Part shown: one piece after another, positions 44,401-54,599 of the stretch
Layout of the letters: each line of letters starts with the position of its first letter
Position numbering within the stretch: the first letter of the stretch is position 1
Origin: Tupaia tana
Lineage: Eukaryota > Chordata > Mammalia > Scandentia > Tupaiidae
Direction: 5' to 3'
Assembly (NCBI GenBank): GCA_026018925.1
Contig: JAKSZU010000016.1
Coordinates: forward strand, 5,190,940-5,254,939
Length of the DNA: 64,000 nucleotides
The notes under the pieces: model-generated
Database searches by the model: none
Seen by the model: the letters and a program-made list of their open reading frames with translations, nothing else
Told to the model about the DNA's origin: nothing
Position numbers and translations under genes: made by a program

Positions 44401-45220
44401 TTACACAAGTAATTGTTTCAAAAATTAAAAATGTAAAATGGTGCATATTTTACAGTTGTTATGACATGTTCAGTGATCCGTGTGCACAAATGTAGATATG
44501 ACGCATACCCAAAACACACAAAAGTACAAGGTTCTGGTGGATCACCTATTGGATGAATGGGAGAGACGATAGGGACTATTGGCATTCTGAAAATACGGAG
44601 AGTAATCAAAAGGGATTTTAAAGGCTATTGCTTCATAATACGGAGAGATAATTTGGATATGAAATATTATTACAGATTTCTCTTATGAAAAGAGCATGAG
44701 CTATGTGGTAAATGGGTACTTAAAAGTCCGTTCTCAGAAATAAGTGTTCGCTGGCTGCTCTCAGAAGGGAGCTACATTGTGAAGGAGCAATTTACTGCCG
44801 GCAATAGCAGCATCCCTGAAAAGTCAGGTGAAAGTGTCATTTGCTGAGTTAAAATGGTTTCCATAGCATCTGCGAGCTTAGAATGATAACTCCAGGGCTA
44901 TTCTGGTAATCAAATGTGAATTTAAGAAAGAAGCCAATCTGTTCTCGTCATTAGAAAAGAATAAAAATAAAGAACCACATGATTAAACCTGCCCAGTTCT
45001 CCTTCATCCTCGCTGCTGAAGATGTGGACAGTGAGGCCCCTTCTTGTCCATTAGATGGTTCCCTCTTGCGAACCAGGAGGTTGTTCTAGAAATTTTCTTC
45101 TCTATCATCTTAGGGGAAAAGAACAAAAACAAAACAAAACAAAACAAACAAACAAAAACAACCAAGTAAGCAAAATGCCTTTTTCTAGGGACCACCCCCT
45201 GTATTGCTACACCTCAATTT
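44401..45220. other. AT-rich single-copy DNA
   Basis: Nothing recognised; an AAAAC-type simple stretch lies at 45122-45160. Confidence 0.45.
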
Positions 45221-45231
45221 TCTCCTTTTCT

Positions 45232-45261
45232 TCTTTTTTTTTTAAAGGACTTTGCCATAGG

Positions 45262-45308
<47 letters not shown>

Positions 45309-45506
45309 ATAAGAAGAAAAGTGAGACTTCATCCCCCTGGGGTGATGGCTATGCCTCAATCCCTTCTCCTCTATTCTCCTCCCAGACTTGGGGCACGCAT
45401 GCACACGTGCCCGGTGTGAGTTTCCAGTCACTGGGTCCAGGTCTCAAACCATGGTGAGTCATGTGGGAGTCCAGCTGCCTTAGCCACCACATCACCTGCT
45501 GGCTCC
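45232..45506 (-). mobile_element. S1-long SINE with (CA)n in place of part of the GA tract
   Basis: 'CTTTGCCATAGGGCAAACAC', a CA array at 45266-45304, 'CCCCTGGGGTGATGGCTATG' and a head ending 'CATCACCTGCTGGCTCC'. Exact 11-bp flanking repeat TCTCCTTTTCT at 45221-45231 and 45507-45517. Confidence 0.9.
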
Positions 45507-45569
45507 TCTCCTTTTCTCCATAATAAGAATGAATTGGGAGTTTGCCGTCTGTATGTCCCCAGATCCTCT

Positions 45570-46170
45570 CCTCTCATTCTGTCCCGCACTCCTCATCTGG
45601 CTTTGGCTGACACCACTCTATCAAAACTTCCATGATATAGTCACTGACCTCCATGTTGCCAACCCGAGGTCGGCTCTCCATCGTCCTCTTACTTGACCTA
45701 CAAGCAGCACTTGGACACCGCTGTCCATGAGCTCTCCCTAGGATGCACCGTATGACGTGTGTGCTCCACATGATCCCAGGGTTCCTCCTGCCTCAGCAGC
45801 CAGTCCTCGGACTCTCGCTGGCTTCTCCTTAGGGACCACCCTCGGTCCTTGCACCATTCTCTTTCTGTCTATACACATTGCCTTTACCATCTCCCTCAGT
45901 TTCATAGCTTTAAATACCATCATGGACCTTTACCAGTTTATACCTTTAGTATAAATAACCTCTACACCTAACTATCCATGAGCATTCTGCTTAGACGTCA
46001 GCCGTGTGCCTCAGCCCGAGCAAGTAGACAGCTGAGCTCAGAATGTTTCCCTCAAACCTGTTTCCCCATCTTAACATCTTAGTGAGAGAAATGACTTCCT
46101 TTCAGTTGCTCGTCTTTGATTTCCTTCCTTCTCTCTTATTCCAAATCTTATCTACCAGAATATCTCGTAG
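45570..46170 (+). mobile_element. L2 reverse-transcriptase-region fossil, 5' part
   Basis: 'GACCACCCTCGGTCCTTGCA', 'TTCTTTCTGTCTATACACAT', 'GCTTTAAATACCATCATGGA' and 'TCTACCAGAATATCTCGTAG' follow the L2 ORF2 consensus in order. Frames are broken. It resumes at 46795. Confidence 0.6.
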
Positions 46171-46794
46171 CTTTATGTTCTGGGGGAGCCCCAAATTTGA
46201 AAGGGCTTGCCCATGTTCACTAGTTCCAAAGAACACGCTTGGAGGTCCAGCAGAAGACATAGGTTTACACACATGGGGGAAAATAAGGTCTGCCAACAGC
46301 TGGGAGGAGAATGCTCCATGCCGCCATGACCAGAGGCTCAGGTTTCCTACCATAAGAACAAAGCTTTTGTAAATCAGTTAGAGATCAGTGCAGATTCCCT
46401 GTCACCAAGATAGGAGTCTGGTTTGTATGTACGCTGCTTGAAAGCTAGTGTAGATGTTAGCTTGTCGATGAGCGCAATCAGCAGAGTGTGTTTAGGGCTC
46501 AGTGCCCTGATCTTGTGATGCTCATGTGGGAGGGACGCTCCTACCTGTGGAATGGCTCTGAGCTGAAGATCATGGTCCTGAGATATTCAGGAGGCCCAAG
46601 CCAACCAGCAGCTGGCTCTCAGAGAAATAAGGAGAAGAGGAGAGGGCAGGTGAGCTCAATGTATGGACCTACTCTCACTTTACTTTTCCCATTTTTCCTG
46701 GATGCGCCTAAGGTCATCTGTTGTACTTTGCTGGGCCAAAGCACCTATCTCTTCTCCCTCTAAGAAGTGATAGCTCCCTAACTGAAATACTTTA
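46171..46794. other. Unassigned 0.6-kb insert splitting the L2 relic
   Basis: L2-like sequence stops near 46170 and resumes near 46795. The DNA between has no recognised family. It could be an LTR, or L2 too decayed to read. Confidence 0.35.
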
Positions 46795-47485
46795 TTCCTC
46801 TCCTCTTCCCTGAGCCGTTCTCAACACAGCGCCAAAGCAATCCAGCTGAAACAAACCTGGTCGTATCACCTTTCTGTTCAAACTCCAAAATTGAGGCCAG
46901 ATGGTGGTACAGTAGTAAAGCACATCCCTCTGTGAGGTCGACCCACATGGAGAGTGGTGGGTTTGCATCTGGCGACTTCTCTGAGTACGCCAGGTATGTG
47001 CACACCTGTGAAGGGCGGCAGGCTAAGACCAAGGTGGGTTGCACTGTAAAGACCCTGTTGGGGGTTCTATCTTTCTGTTTCCTTCTCTGTCTCTCTCTCT
47101 CTGTCTCTCTTACTAATGGAAGAAATAAACATACTCTAAAAAAAGAAAAATCCTCCAAAATCTTTCCTGTGCAAAGAAAAGCCAAAACCTTTGAAAGGCT
47201 CTCTGAGAACCCATGTGACCTCCTTCTCCCCTTCACCACTCTGCCTGCCTCATCTCCCAGGCTTCTTGCACCTTCCTCCTCTTCAGCCATACCCATCTCT
47301 TCCTGCTCCTTCACACTCAGCTCAGACTCTAGGATCAAAGCCTTTGTACCTGAGTCCTCCCATCTGGAACTTTCTTCCCTCAGATATCAGCATGGCTCAC
47401 TGTCTCACATTCTTGTCTTACTCCTTGTCTTACTCCATGTCATATGCTCAGTGAGGCCTTCTTTGACCCTTTTAACTAACTAAAA
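46795..47485 (+). mobile_element. L2 3' half, interrupted by an S2 SINE
   Basis: 'TCTCAACACAGCGCCAAAGC', then across the SINE 'CTCCCATCTGGAACTTTCTT', 'CAGATATCAGCATGGCTCAC' and 'GTGAGGCCTTCTTTGACCCT' in L2 consensus order. Good evidence of a single L2 copy read through the SINE. Confidence 0.75.
46893..47151 (+). mobile_element. S2 SINE nested in L2
   Basis: Head 'GAGGCCAGATGGTGGTACAG', B-box-like GGTTTGCATCTGG, 'AAGACCCTGTTGGGGGTTCT', CT tract and tail 'GAAGAAATAAACATAC'. Flanks share 'CTCCAAAAT' (46883-46891 and 47153-47161). Confidence 0.88.
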
Positions 47486-47504
47486 TTGTGAACTTTGACC
47501 CAAT

Positions 47505-47510
<6 letters not shown>

Positions 47511-47540
<30 letters not shown>

Positions 47541-47792
47541 TGAGAGGTTTTTGCTATAGGGCACGTGCACTCGCCAGACAGACAGAGAGAGACAGAGAGA
47601 CAGAAAGCGAGAAATCACCTCCGAGGTGTGATGGCCACGCCGCAATCCCTTCTTCTCCATTCTCCTCCTGGGATCTTGGGCACGTACGCACAAGCGCCCG
47701 GCGTGAGTTTAAGCCACAGGGTCCGGGACTCAAACCACGGTCGACTACATGGGAGTTCAGCGACATAGCCATTACGCTAACTGCTGGTCCCT
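47511..47792 (-). mobile_element. Youngest-looking S1-long SINE, 32-nt T run
   Basis: T run 47508-47539, 'TGCTATAGGGCACGTGCACT', CpG-retaining middle ('CACGCCGCAATCC', 'GCGCCCGGCGTGAG') and head 'GCCATTACGCTAACTGCTGG'. Exact 11-bp repeat ACCCAATGTTT at 47500-47510 and 47793-47803. The uninterrupted tail and intact CpGs argue for very recent insertion. Confidence 0.95.
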
Positions 47793-47839
47793 ACCCAATG
47801 TTTCTTTTACCTTTTCCACACTTCACTTTTCTTTCCTTT

Positions 47840-48015
47840 CAAAAAATAATTATTTATTTATTATTATTGTTATCAATTTGATATAGGGCAAAAGTGCTCA
47901 ACAGAGAGAGAGAGAGAGAGGGAAAAAGAGAAAGCAAGCTGCCAAGTCCAGGACTTGAACTGTGTCTGGCCATGTGTGAGTTTAGTGCCTTAACCACCAT
48001 ACCACCTGCTGGTCC
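47840..48015 (-). mobile_element. S1-short SINE
   Basis: ATT-rich tail, 'GATATAGGGCAAAAGTGCTC', GA tract, 'AAGTCCAGGACTTGAACTGT' and a head ending 'CCACCTGCTGGTCCC'. Confidence 0.9.
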
Positions 48016-48119
48016 CATGTTGTTTTTCTTTAAAGTGCTATCACTCAACTGTGTTCTCCACAAAGGCAGAGATTTTAGGTTGTTCATTCCCACTATGAAA
48101 CCATTAATTCATTTACATA

Positions 48120-48240
48120 CTTGTTTTAGAATTACTCAATAAGCTGAATATTGGGATTCCAGAGGAAAGTAAGACATAACTCTTGCCTCCAAGGGCTTTG
48201 TATCTAATGGGAAAGATAAACAAATAGCTACAGAGAAAGA
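48120..48240 (+). mobile_element. L2 3'-end-like fragment
   Basis: 'CATAACTCTTGCCTCCAAGG' and 'GAAAGATAAACAAATAGCTA' resemble the L2 3' end. The upstream canonical phrase is decayed. Confidence 0.4.
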
Positions 48241-48499
48241 CTACCTTTATTTCCATGCTATCTCTATTATCTGTTCTTTAGCACAAATAAAATTTCCTAA
48301 ATATAGGTTAATAATTTTCATGAATAGATTGACATTCTTTTTATTGGAATCTTTTTCTGAGAGATTCTTCTGTAAAGTATAATCATCTCCTAGTTCAATC
48401 ATAGACTATTATACCTGGATAGGACTTCAGATATTCTCTCATCCAATTATCTTATAAAGCTAAAGAATTTAAAGCCCAGAAATAATGTCTTAACACTAA

Positions 48500-48725
48500 T
48501 ATCCATTATTTATTAGGTGTTTACCTACCACATGCTACGCTAAGCACTTTGTGTGCATTATTGCATGTAATATTTACAACTTCATGAATGGGATACTATT
48601 ATTATCTCACTTTTATAAATGAAGAAAACTGAGACTCAAAGAGTACTTTGCTCAAAGTCGTATGGATGCAAACAGTGGAGCTTCTGGTCAGAATCTGTCT
48701 GTCCTGCCTATAATGCCCAGGCTCT
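48500..48725 (+). mobile_element. MIR element, nearly full
   Basis: 'TATTTATTAGGTGTTTACCT', 'TACGCTAAGCACTTTGTGTG', 'ATACTATTATTATCTCACTT', 'AAACTGAGACTCAAAGAGTA' and 'TTGCTCAAAGTCGTATGGAT' follow MIR in complete order. This is the best MIR here. Confidence 0.88.
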
Positions 48726-48790
48726 GACCAAGTGGTACATTCACTCATGGCATTTCATAATTAAGAGAATGGGTTGGGATCTGAACCCTG

Positions 48791-48928
48791 CTCTTTCTTT
48801 TCTTTCTCTTTCTTCCTTTCTTTCTTTCTCTTCCCCTTCCTTCCTTCCTTCCTTCCTTCCTTCCTTCCTTCCTTCCTTCCTTCCTCCCTCCCTCCCTCCC
48901 TCCCTCCCTCCCTCCCTCCCTCCCTCCT

Positions 48929-48992
<64 letters not shown>

Positions 48993-48999
48993 TTCTTTC
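48791..48999. repeat. 209-nt pure pyrimidine compound microsatellite
   Basis: Uninterrupted C/T on the plus strand: mixed TTTC/TTCC, then (TTCC)n about 48837-48883, (TCCC)n about 48884-48926, then (TTTC)n to 48999. Similar impure C/T DNA continues to about 49058. Lys/Glu/Gly or Phe/Leu/Pro frames over it are artefacts of composition. Confidence 0.97.
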
Positions 49000-49058
49000 A
49001 CTTTGTTCCTTTCTTTCTTTCTTTCTTTTTTTCTTTTTTTCTTTCTCTTCCTCTCTCG

Positions 49059-49312
49059 TTTTTTTTTTTTAGTTTGTTATGGGGCATATGTACTTGCTAG
49101 AGAGGGAGAAAGAGGGAAAGTGAGAAGGCACCCCCGGGGGGATGACCACAGTGCAATTCCATCTTATCCATTCTCGTCTTGCAATTTTGGGCACACACAC
49201 ATGCCCATCATGCTTTTCAAGCTGCTAGGTCCAGGATTCAAACTGGGCAGTTAGTTGGTTTATCCCTAGCACCAACTGTGGGATCCATCACCTTTATGTC
49301 ACCAGCTGGCCC
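49059..49312 (-). mobile_element. S1-long SINE next to the pyrimidine tract
   Basis: T run, 'GGGGCATATGTACTTGCTAG', 'CCCCCGGGGGGATGACCACA' and a head ending 'TGTCACCAGCTGGCCC'. Its T-rich tail abuts the simple repeat, so the tract may be an expanded tail. No convincing target repeat was found to prove that. Confidence 0.85.
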
Positions 49313-49544
49313 TAAACTTCAGTTTCTGTTTCCCATCCCAGTGCTTTTTCTTCAGCAAAGTACTATTTTGTTTCTGATGTGTTTTCTATGGGGGTTTTGT
49401 TTCATGTTGTGTTGATATATTGATATGCCTAGACATACCAAATCCTACATGATGACAACTATTAATATGCAATAGTTCTACTGTGTTCATCCTTTCTTAC
49501 CCATTTGCCAATGATTGACAAGTAAGAGAAAATTGACATGAACT
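49313..49544. other. Single-copy DNA
   Basis: Nothing recognised. Confidence 0.4.
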
Positions 49545-50220
49545 CACCTCTCTATGACAACGTCAGCAGCATCTTTTGTTTATCTGCCATAAAACCAACA
49601 TTCGGCAGGAGAACAAGGCACCAGACAGTTCGAACAGTTCAAAAGTACACGCGCTGTGAGGTTGCTCTGCCGCAGCTGTATTGCACGTGACTGTTTACAC
49701 ATAAACACACACTGTCATCATGGAACAGTTTACCACCGCTAGAGAAAACCATCATACTAGTTTTTCCTTTTCCTGTATCACTCAAAAACTCATTTACTGC
49801 TCTTAATGACAGAGCGGTCTGTGTATTTTCGCCATCGCAGTAAGTAGCTGTAGAAAGCGTTGTGATAGCACCAGTAGAAGCACAGTATGGTGATGTAAAA
49901 TTAATGAGTGAGATGGCAATCTCCTTTTTAGGCAAATCGTGCTTCGTAATACAGACACCCTCTCAATTAGTCTGTTCTCAGGAGCCAGAGAATGTGGGTA
50001 TTGTGGCGAAGCGCATAAAGATAGGGGAGTAACTAAGGAAGATGGTTGAGACCGATAGAAAACGTACAATGGCTGTGTAAGGGACGTACATGCTGCGTCA
50101 GCAACATGGTTGAAACCTAACTGATGTGAGTTTGGCAAACACAAAGTAAACAACTCAGTAAACAAATATGTAAGTGAAAACCACCGTGCACGCCGACCCA
50201 AGTTTCTCGGCTTTCTGAAA
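49545..50220. other. Unassigned CpG-containing block
   Basis: About 0.7 kb with more CpG than its surroundings ('TACACGCGCTGTGAGG', 'CACCGTGCACGCCGACC') and no lineage SINE. The minus strand is open for 132 codons (49803-50201), with no domain. Candidates are a decayed DNA transposon or LTR or unique DNA; terminal repeats were not found. Confidence 0.35.
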
Positions 50221-50843
50221 GTAGTGTATATTCCCTGATTGGTAAGGCCTCAAAACGCACAGAAGTCTAGACTTGCTTACCATAGTAATTATCACTGTCA
50301 TCACTGTGGCTGGGATTCTGATTTCCCTGTGTAGTATAGAGATTCAAATCTTTTAATAAATACTACACTGGAATCTTAACAAGAAAGGCTATAATATGCA
50401 TTCAGACTCACGGCTCCAGAGTGGTTAAATAGCAGGAAATCAAAGGAGATCAGAAAGGATCTTTGGAAAGCAAACTTCTGATGAACTGTATAAATTGTGT
50501 GTTGCCTCAGAATAATTCAGGGGGTATGATCAGATTGGAGCATATAGAGAAATGTGATATGATAATCCACTCAGATTTGATATGGTTTCAAAGAAAACAG
50601 TGTTCTGTAGGACTTGTCTTAATTATTGCTTAGTTTTCATCTCTACATTATGGTTTATTTCAATATGCTTATAGACTGATAGAGAAAGATGTTGAAAACT
50701 GTTAGGGAATGTAATTAACCAGCTTTACACTGTTTACTGTTTTTCAATTTTTATATGCCCATTATAGGCAATAGAAAAAAAGTGTCTATCTATAAATACA
50801 ATAGGCAATTATTTATATTTCTACTGTCAGAGAAAAGCATTTG
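50221..50843. other. AT-rich single-copy DNA
   Basis: Nothing recognised. Confidence 0.45.
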
Positions 50844-51010
50844 TATTTGTCTATTTTCTGTTGCTATGACTGAATACCACTGGCTGGGTAATTTACAAAG
50901 AATAGAGGTTTATCTAGTTCACGGTTCTGGAGGCTGAGAAGTCCAAGGTCAATGGGCTGGCATCTGATGAGGGCCTTCCTGCTAAATTATAAAGTGGTGG
51001 AGGGCATCAC
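50844..51010 (-). mobile_element. Truncated antisense MaLR LTR
   Basis: 'TCTATTTTCTGTTGCTATGA', 'GGCTGGGTAATTTACAAAGA' and 'GTTCTGGAGGCTGAGAAGTC' are the reverse complement of the 3' part of an MST/THE1-type LTR. The remainder is missing. Confidence 0.75.
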
Positions 51011-51084
51011 ATGGGTTATGCTTTCAGTTGATCTCGTTGTTAATGACTTAGCAAGGGAATACGTGTGGATTGCTTACAAAGTTA

Positions 51085-51190
51085 ATTTATTCATCAAAAC
51101 TATTCATCTAGTGCTTGCTGTTTGTGAATTACTGTGTTCATCACTGATACGCAGACAAGATCCCTGCATGCACAGGATCTTACAGTCAAG
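51085..51190 (+). mobile_element. L2 3' end
   Basis: 'AACTATTCATCTAGTGCTTG' and 'AGACAAGATCCCTGCATGCA' then 'GGATCTTACAGTCAAG' match the L2 3' terminus in order. Confidence 0.6.
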
Positions 51191-51559
51191 CGGCTGGATA
51201 TACGGAGAAAAGGAAGAGACAGCAAAGTCGGCAGGAGGCATCGCTGGCTAATTGGATCATGCTCTACACACACGCATGTGCTTATTTTTCCTTAATTTAG
51301 GATGATATCATGAACATTTTCTCTTGTTTCAGCAAGCTCTTTGTAAGTATTACTTTAAATGCTTGAATAATGCTGCATTTTATGGAAGATTCATAATTTA
51401 TACAACCATAACTTAAATGTCAGACCATAGGACTTCCTTTAATATTTTTTATATTTTTAAATAAATAATTTCTCGTTAATATTTTTACTGACCTCTTAGA
51501 CTACATTTTGAATCATTCTAAGTCTAAAAGTTGATTTATTGGGTCAAAGGAAATGAGCC

Positions 51560-51664
51560 TTTTTTTTTTTTTTGGCAAGGTTTTTCCCATAGGGTGATCT
51601 TCCCCCCAGGGCAGGCGGCCACACTTCATTCTCTTCTCCTCCATTCTCCTCCTGGGATCTTAGG

Positions 51665-51701
<37 letters not shown>

Positions 51702-51789
51702 GGAATGATTTTCAAGCTGCCGGATCTGAGACTCAAACTGCATTCGACCATGTGGGAGTCCAGCGTGCCCCATGCCACATGCCGGCCCT
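51560..51789 (-). mobile_element. S1-long SINE, internal deletion and (CA)n
   Basis: The GA tract is missing ('CCCATAGGGTGATCTTCCCC'). A CA array at 51668-51699 sits within the middle block, and the head ends 'CACATGCCGGCCC'. Flanks share ATGAGCC (51553-51559 and 51790-51796). Confidence 0.88.
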
Positions 51790-51796
51790 ATGAGCC

Positions 51797-52200
51797 ATTT
51801 TTTAAAAAAGTTTTCTTGCTCATATGAGCAGAATTCTGTCCTGGAAGACTGCACTGTGGTGTGTCCTTTGAAGTAGTATTCAGGGTGATTAATGCCATGG
51901 TTGTTTCTGCCTGGGGTCGACACAGCCAGGCCCATGGCCTTCAAGCACCTCTTCTGATGGAGGTCCTGCAGTTAACTTACATGGTGTCTCTTCTCTGGGC
52001 CATAAAGACATTTGTCTACCTCTTCCTCTGCAACATTTGTGCTGCTGTAGATCTGGATAAGTAAAGGTCACTCCAGTAACTTGCTAGGTCAAAGGAGGTA
52101 TGCTTCAATGGCAAATCTGTTTCTTCACAGAAAACTTCCAGAGCTTTCTAGTTAAGATAAAAAACAATGGAAAAATAATACCTTTTCCTGAAATAACCAC
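51797..52200. other. Single-copy DNA
   Basis: Nothing recognised. Confidence 0.4.
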
Positions 52201-52202
52201 TA

Positions 52203-52637
52203 CAGCAGTCCCCCCTCGTCTACGGGGCATATATTCTAAGACCTCTCGTGAATGTCTGAAACCTTGAGTACTAACCCACTCTCTCTATATTTGTGGGGTC
52301 TTCAGAAAGTTTGTGCAATTGAAATACTATTATTTGGTGCAAAATATTTTGAAATCTATTCAATTTTTTTTATAAGACTCACTTTTCATGAACTTTTTGA
52401 AGAACCCTTTTACTGTGGTTTTTCCTGTATGTACCTATGATAAAGTTGAACTTATAAATTAGGCACTGTAAGAGGTTGACAATACTAGCTCATAAAAAAA
52501 CTAACACAATTATAACAATATACAACAATATACTGTGATAAAAGCTATGTGAATGTGGTCTCTCAAAATATCTTACTGTACTGTACTCATTAATATTTTC
52601 AGACTACAGTTGACTGTGGATAAGGGGGAAACTAATG
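52203..52637 (+). mobile_element. Internally deleted Tigger (pogo-like) transposon
   Basis: Starts CAGCAGTCCCCCCTCGTCTA and ends 'AAGGGGGAAACTAATG', with TA on both sides (52201-52202 and 52638-52639). 'CTATGATAAAGTTGAACTTA' and 'AAAATATCTTACTGTACTGT' match Tigger ends from memory. No transposase is present. It contains a second element at 52290-52410. Confidence 0.8.
52290..52410. mobile_element. Mariner-like MITE nested in the Tigger
   Basis: Inverted ends GGGTCTTCAGAAAGTTTGTG and CATGAACTTTTTGAAGAACC, with TA on each side (52288-52289 and 52411-52412). Removing it restores continuous Tigger wording. It is a different family from the element at 1683. Confidence 0.78.
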
Positions 52638-52844
52638 TACTTATGATATTTTAAAATTCGAAATAAAACATAATTCATTCGGTGTTATAATAATTTTTCA
52701 TGTGATTTAATTTTGGATGATTTAGAAGGTCTGCATTAAAACATTCTTTCGTACTCCTATGTTTTAGATGTGTTAGTTACTCTACAGGTAACAGCCTTCC
52801 TTTCATTTGAAAAATAATTCTACTCATTTTTTAAGACCCAACTC

Positions 52845-53070
52845 CAGGTGAAGCAATTTTTAATCTCTTGTCTCTGCATCCGGGACAGAGTTTGGGGGCC
52901 CCCTCCTTTGTCTTTACATCCCACTGGAGCATGCGTCTATTAAAGCATTGGCCTCATGTTAGATCTCATTCACATGTCTCTCAGTCTAGAGTAAGACTCC
53001 TATAGGGCCATGTTTTGTTCATCTTGTGGTTGCTAAACCTTAACACAGTACCTGGCAGTTGTCAACTGCT
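52845..53070 (+). mobile_element. L2 3' region fragment
   Basis: 'TTAAGACCCAACTCCAGGTG', 'CATCCCACTGGAGCATGCGT' and 'CTTAACACAGTACCTGGCAG' fit the L2 segment just before its 3' end. Confidence 0.6.
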
Positions 53071-53380
53071 TGTGCCAAAGACTAATGGCCTACTGTAGAC
53101 TCTAGAATTGCTGCTGGATGGCATGACCCAATCTGTTGTTCTAAAGCCTTGAGTAATATCATCGGTCTCTATGTCATTTTGGCCTTAAATATATGGAAAT
53201 GTCTTGGCACTTTGGACATCCCAACTTTGACGCTAGATAGATGATACTTTACTTATAAGTAGCATCTAACAAAATCTCCTCTCAATCTGATGTTATCACT
53301 TTGGATAAACTTCCATGTGTGTTTTTGAAACAGAGACTAGTAATTTTTCAACTAGAAACAAAAACAAAAAAAACCTCTCG
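53071..53380. other. Single-copy DNA
   Basis: Nothing recognised. Confidence 0.4.
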
Positions 53381-53555
53381 GGACCAGCAGGTGGCGTGGT
53401 GCTTAAGGCACTGGATGCTCCCACATGGCTGACCACGGTTTAAGTCCTGGACCTGGTGGCTTGCTTTCTCATCTTCTCTCTCTCTCTGTGTGTGTCTCAC
53501 TGGTCAAATAAAAAATGAATGAATGAATAAATATAGTTAAATAAATAATTTTTAA
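53381..53555 (+). mobile_element. S1-short SINE
   Basis: Head GGACCAGCAGGTGGCGTGGT, B-box-like GGTTTAAGTCC, CT tract, 'CACTGGTCAAATAAAAAATG', and a tail of AATG and AAAT units. Flanks share an 'AAAACYCTCT'-like repeat. Confidence 0.9.
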
Positions 53556-53730
53556 AAAACTCTCTGGTTTATCAGTTTATTAGAGCAAAATGAGTAAATC
53601 TTTTGTGACTAATGAAGTGTTATAGGAATATTTGTTAGAGTTGATTGTAAAAATGTTGACTCAGTTCTATTTTATGTGTTTTTGCATGAGCTGTCTTAGA
53701 TTTAAGTTGATATTTTAAACTTAGTAGTCA

Positions 53731-53985
53731 GAGAGCTAGCAGGTGGCATGGTGGTTGAAGCACTAGACTCTCACATGGCCAACTGTGGTTTGAGTCCCAG
53801 AACTCAGTGGCTTGAAACTTACACCGGGCATGTGTGCATACATACCCAAAATCCCAGGAAGAGAATGGAGGAGAAGAGATTGCAATATGGCCATCCTTTC
53901 TGGGGGTGATCTCTCATGTTCCTTCTCACTGTCTCTCTCTGTCTGTCTGTCAAGCACATGCAAAATCTAAAACAAACAAAAAAAA
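53731..53985 (+). mobile_element. S1-long SINE
   Basis: Head 'GAGAGCTAGCAGGTGGCATG', B-box-like GGTTTGAGTCCC, 'CATACCCAAAATCCCAGGAA', 'GAAGAGATTGCAATATGGCC' and CT tract. Flanking repeat 'AACTTAGTAGTCA' recurs as 'AACTTAGTCGTCA'. Confidence 0.9.
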
Positions 53986-54000
53986 TTAACTTAGTCGTCA

Positions 54001-54599
54001 TATGGCAATTTTGTTTGAGGTAGTTTACTGATTACAGCCAGCAATGATAGGTGTATACACATGTAACTACATTGGTAACTCTGGGTAATTGTGGCTTAAT
54101 TTATCTGAGGAAAACCTTGATTTCAGGTGTAGCATTAATCACCCTACCTACGCATCATCTTAACAAAAGCAAAAACTTTTGCATTCATCATTGACAGTAT
54201 GAAATGTAACTATATCTTGGTTTATATCTCAATTCTACATTTTTTTGTATATAGAAATCTTTTGAAATCAAAATAGCTGCCTCCTTCTAAGAATAGTGAG
54301 AGAGAAAAACTGATGGTTGTTTATAAAATAACAGTCTACTTTTAGCAAAAGTTGTTGTCGGGAAAGATTTATTTGTTCATCAACTTAGTTAGCCAATGAA
54401 AACTTCAAATGCTTACGGCGTGTGAGGTACTGTTTAATACTATGATATACACAAAGGAATATCAGAGAACTCTAGGAAGCAAGCTAGTGGAAAAGCTAAG
54501 ATGACGATGTAATTATGGTAATTACAATATTTGGGCAAGAGGCACCATCTGAGTCTTGAGATACAATGTTAGAGGACAAAGAGGGAGATATCATTTCTG
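54001..54599. other. AT-rich single-copy DNA
   Basis: Nothing recognised; an L2-like phrase near 54410-54470 is too weak. Confidence 0.4.

Noticed and set aside
48741-49254. Long open frames of Lys/Glu/Gly or Phe/Leu/Ser/Pro repeats
   Set aside because: They are translations of the pure C/T simple repeat and continue into a SINE. No start context or homology.
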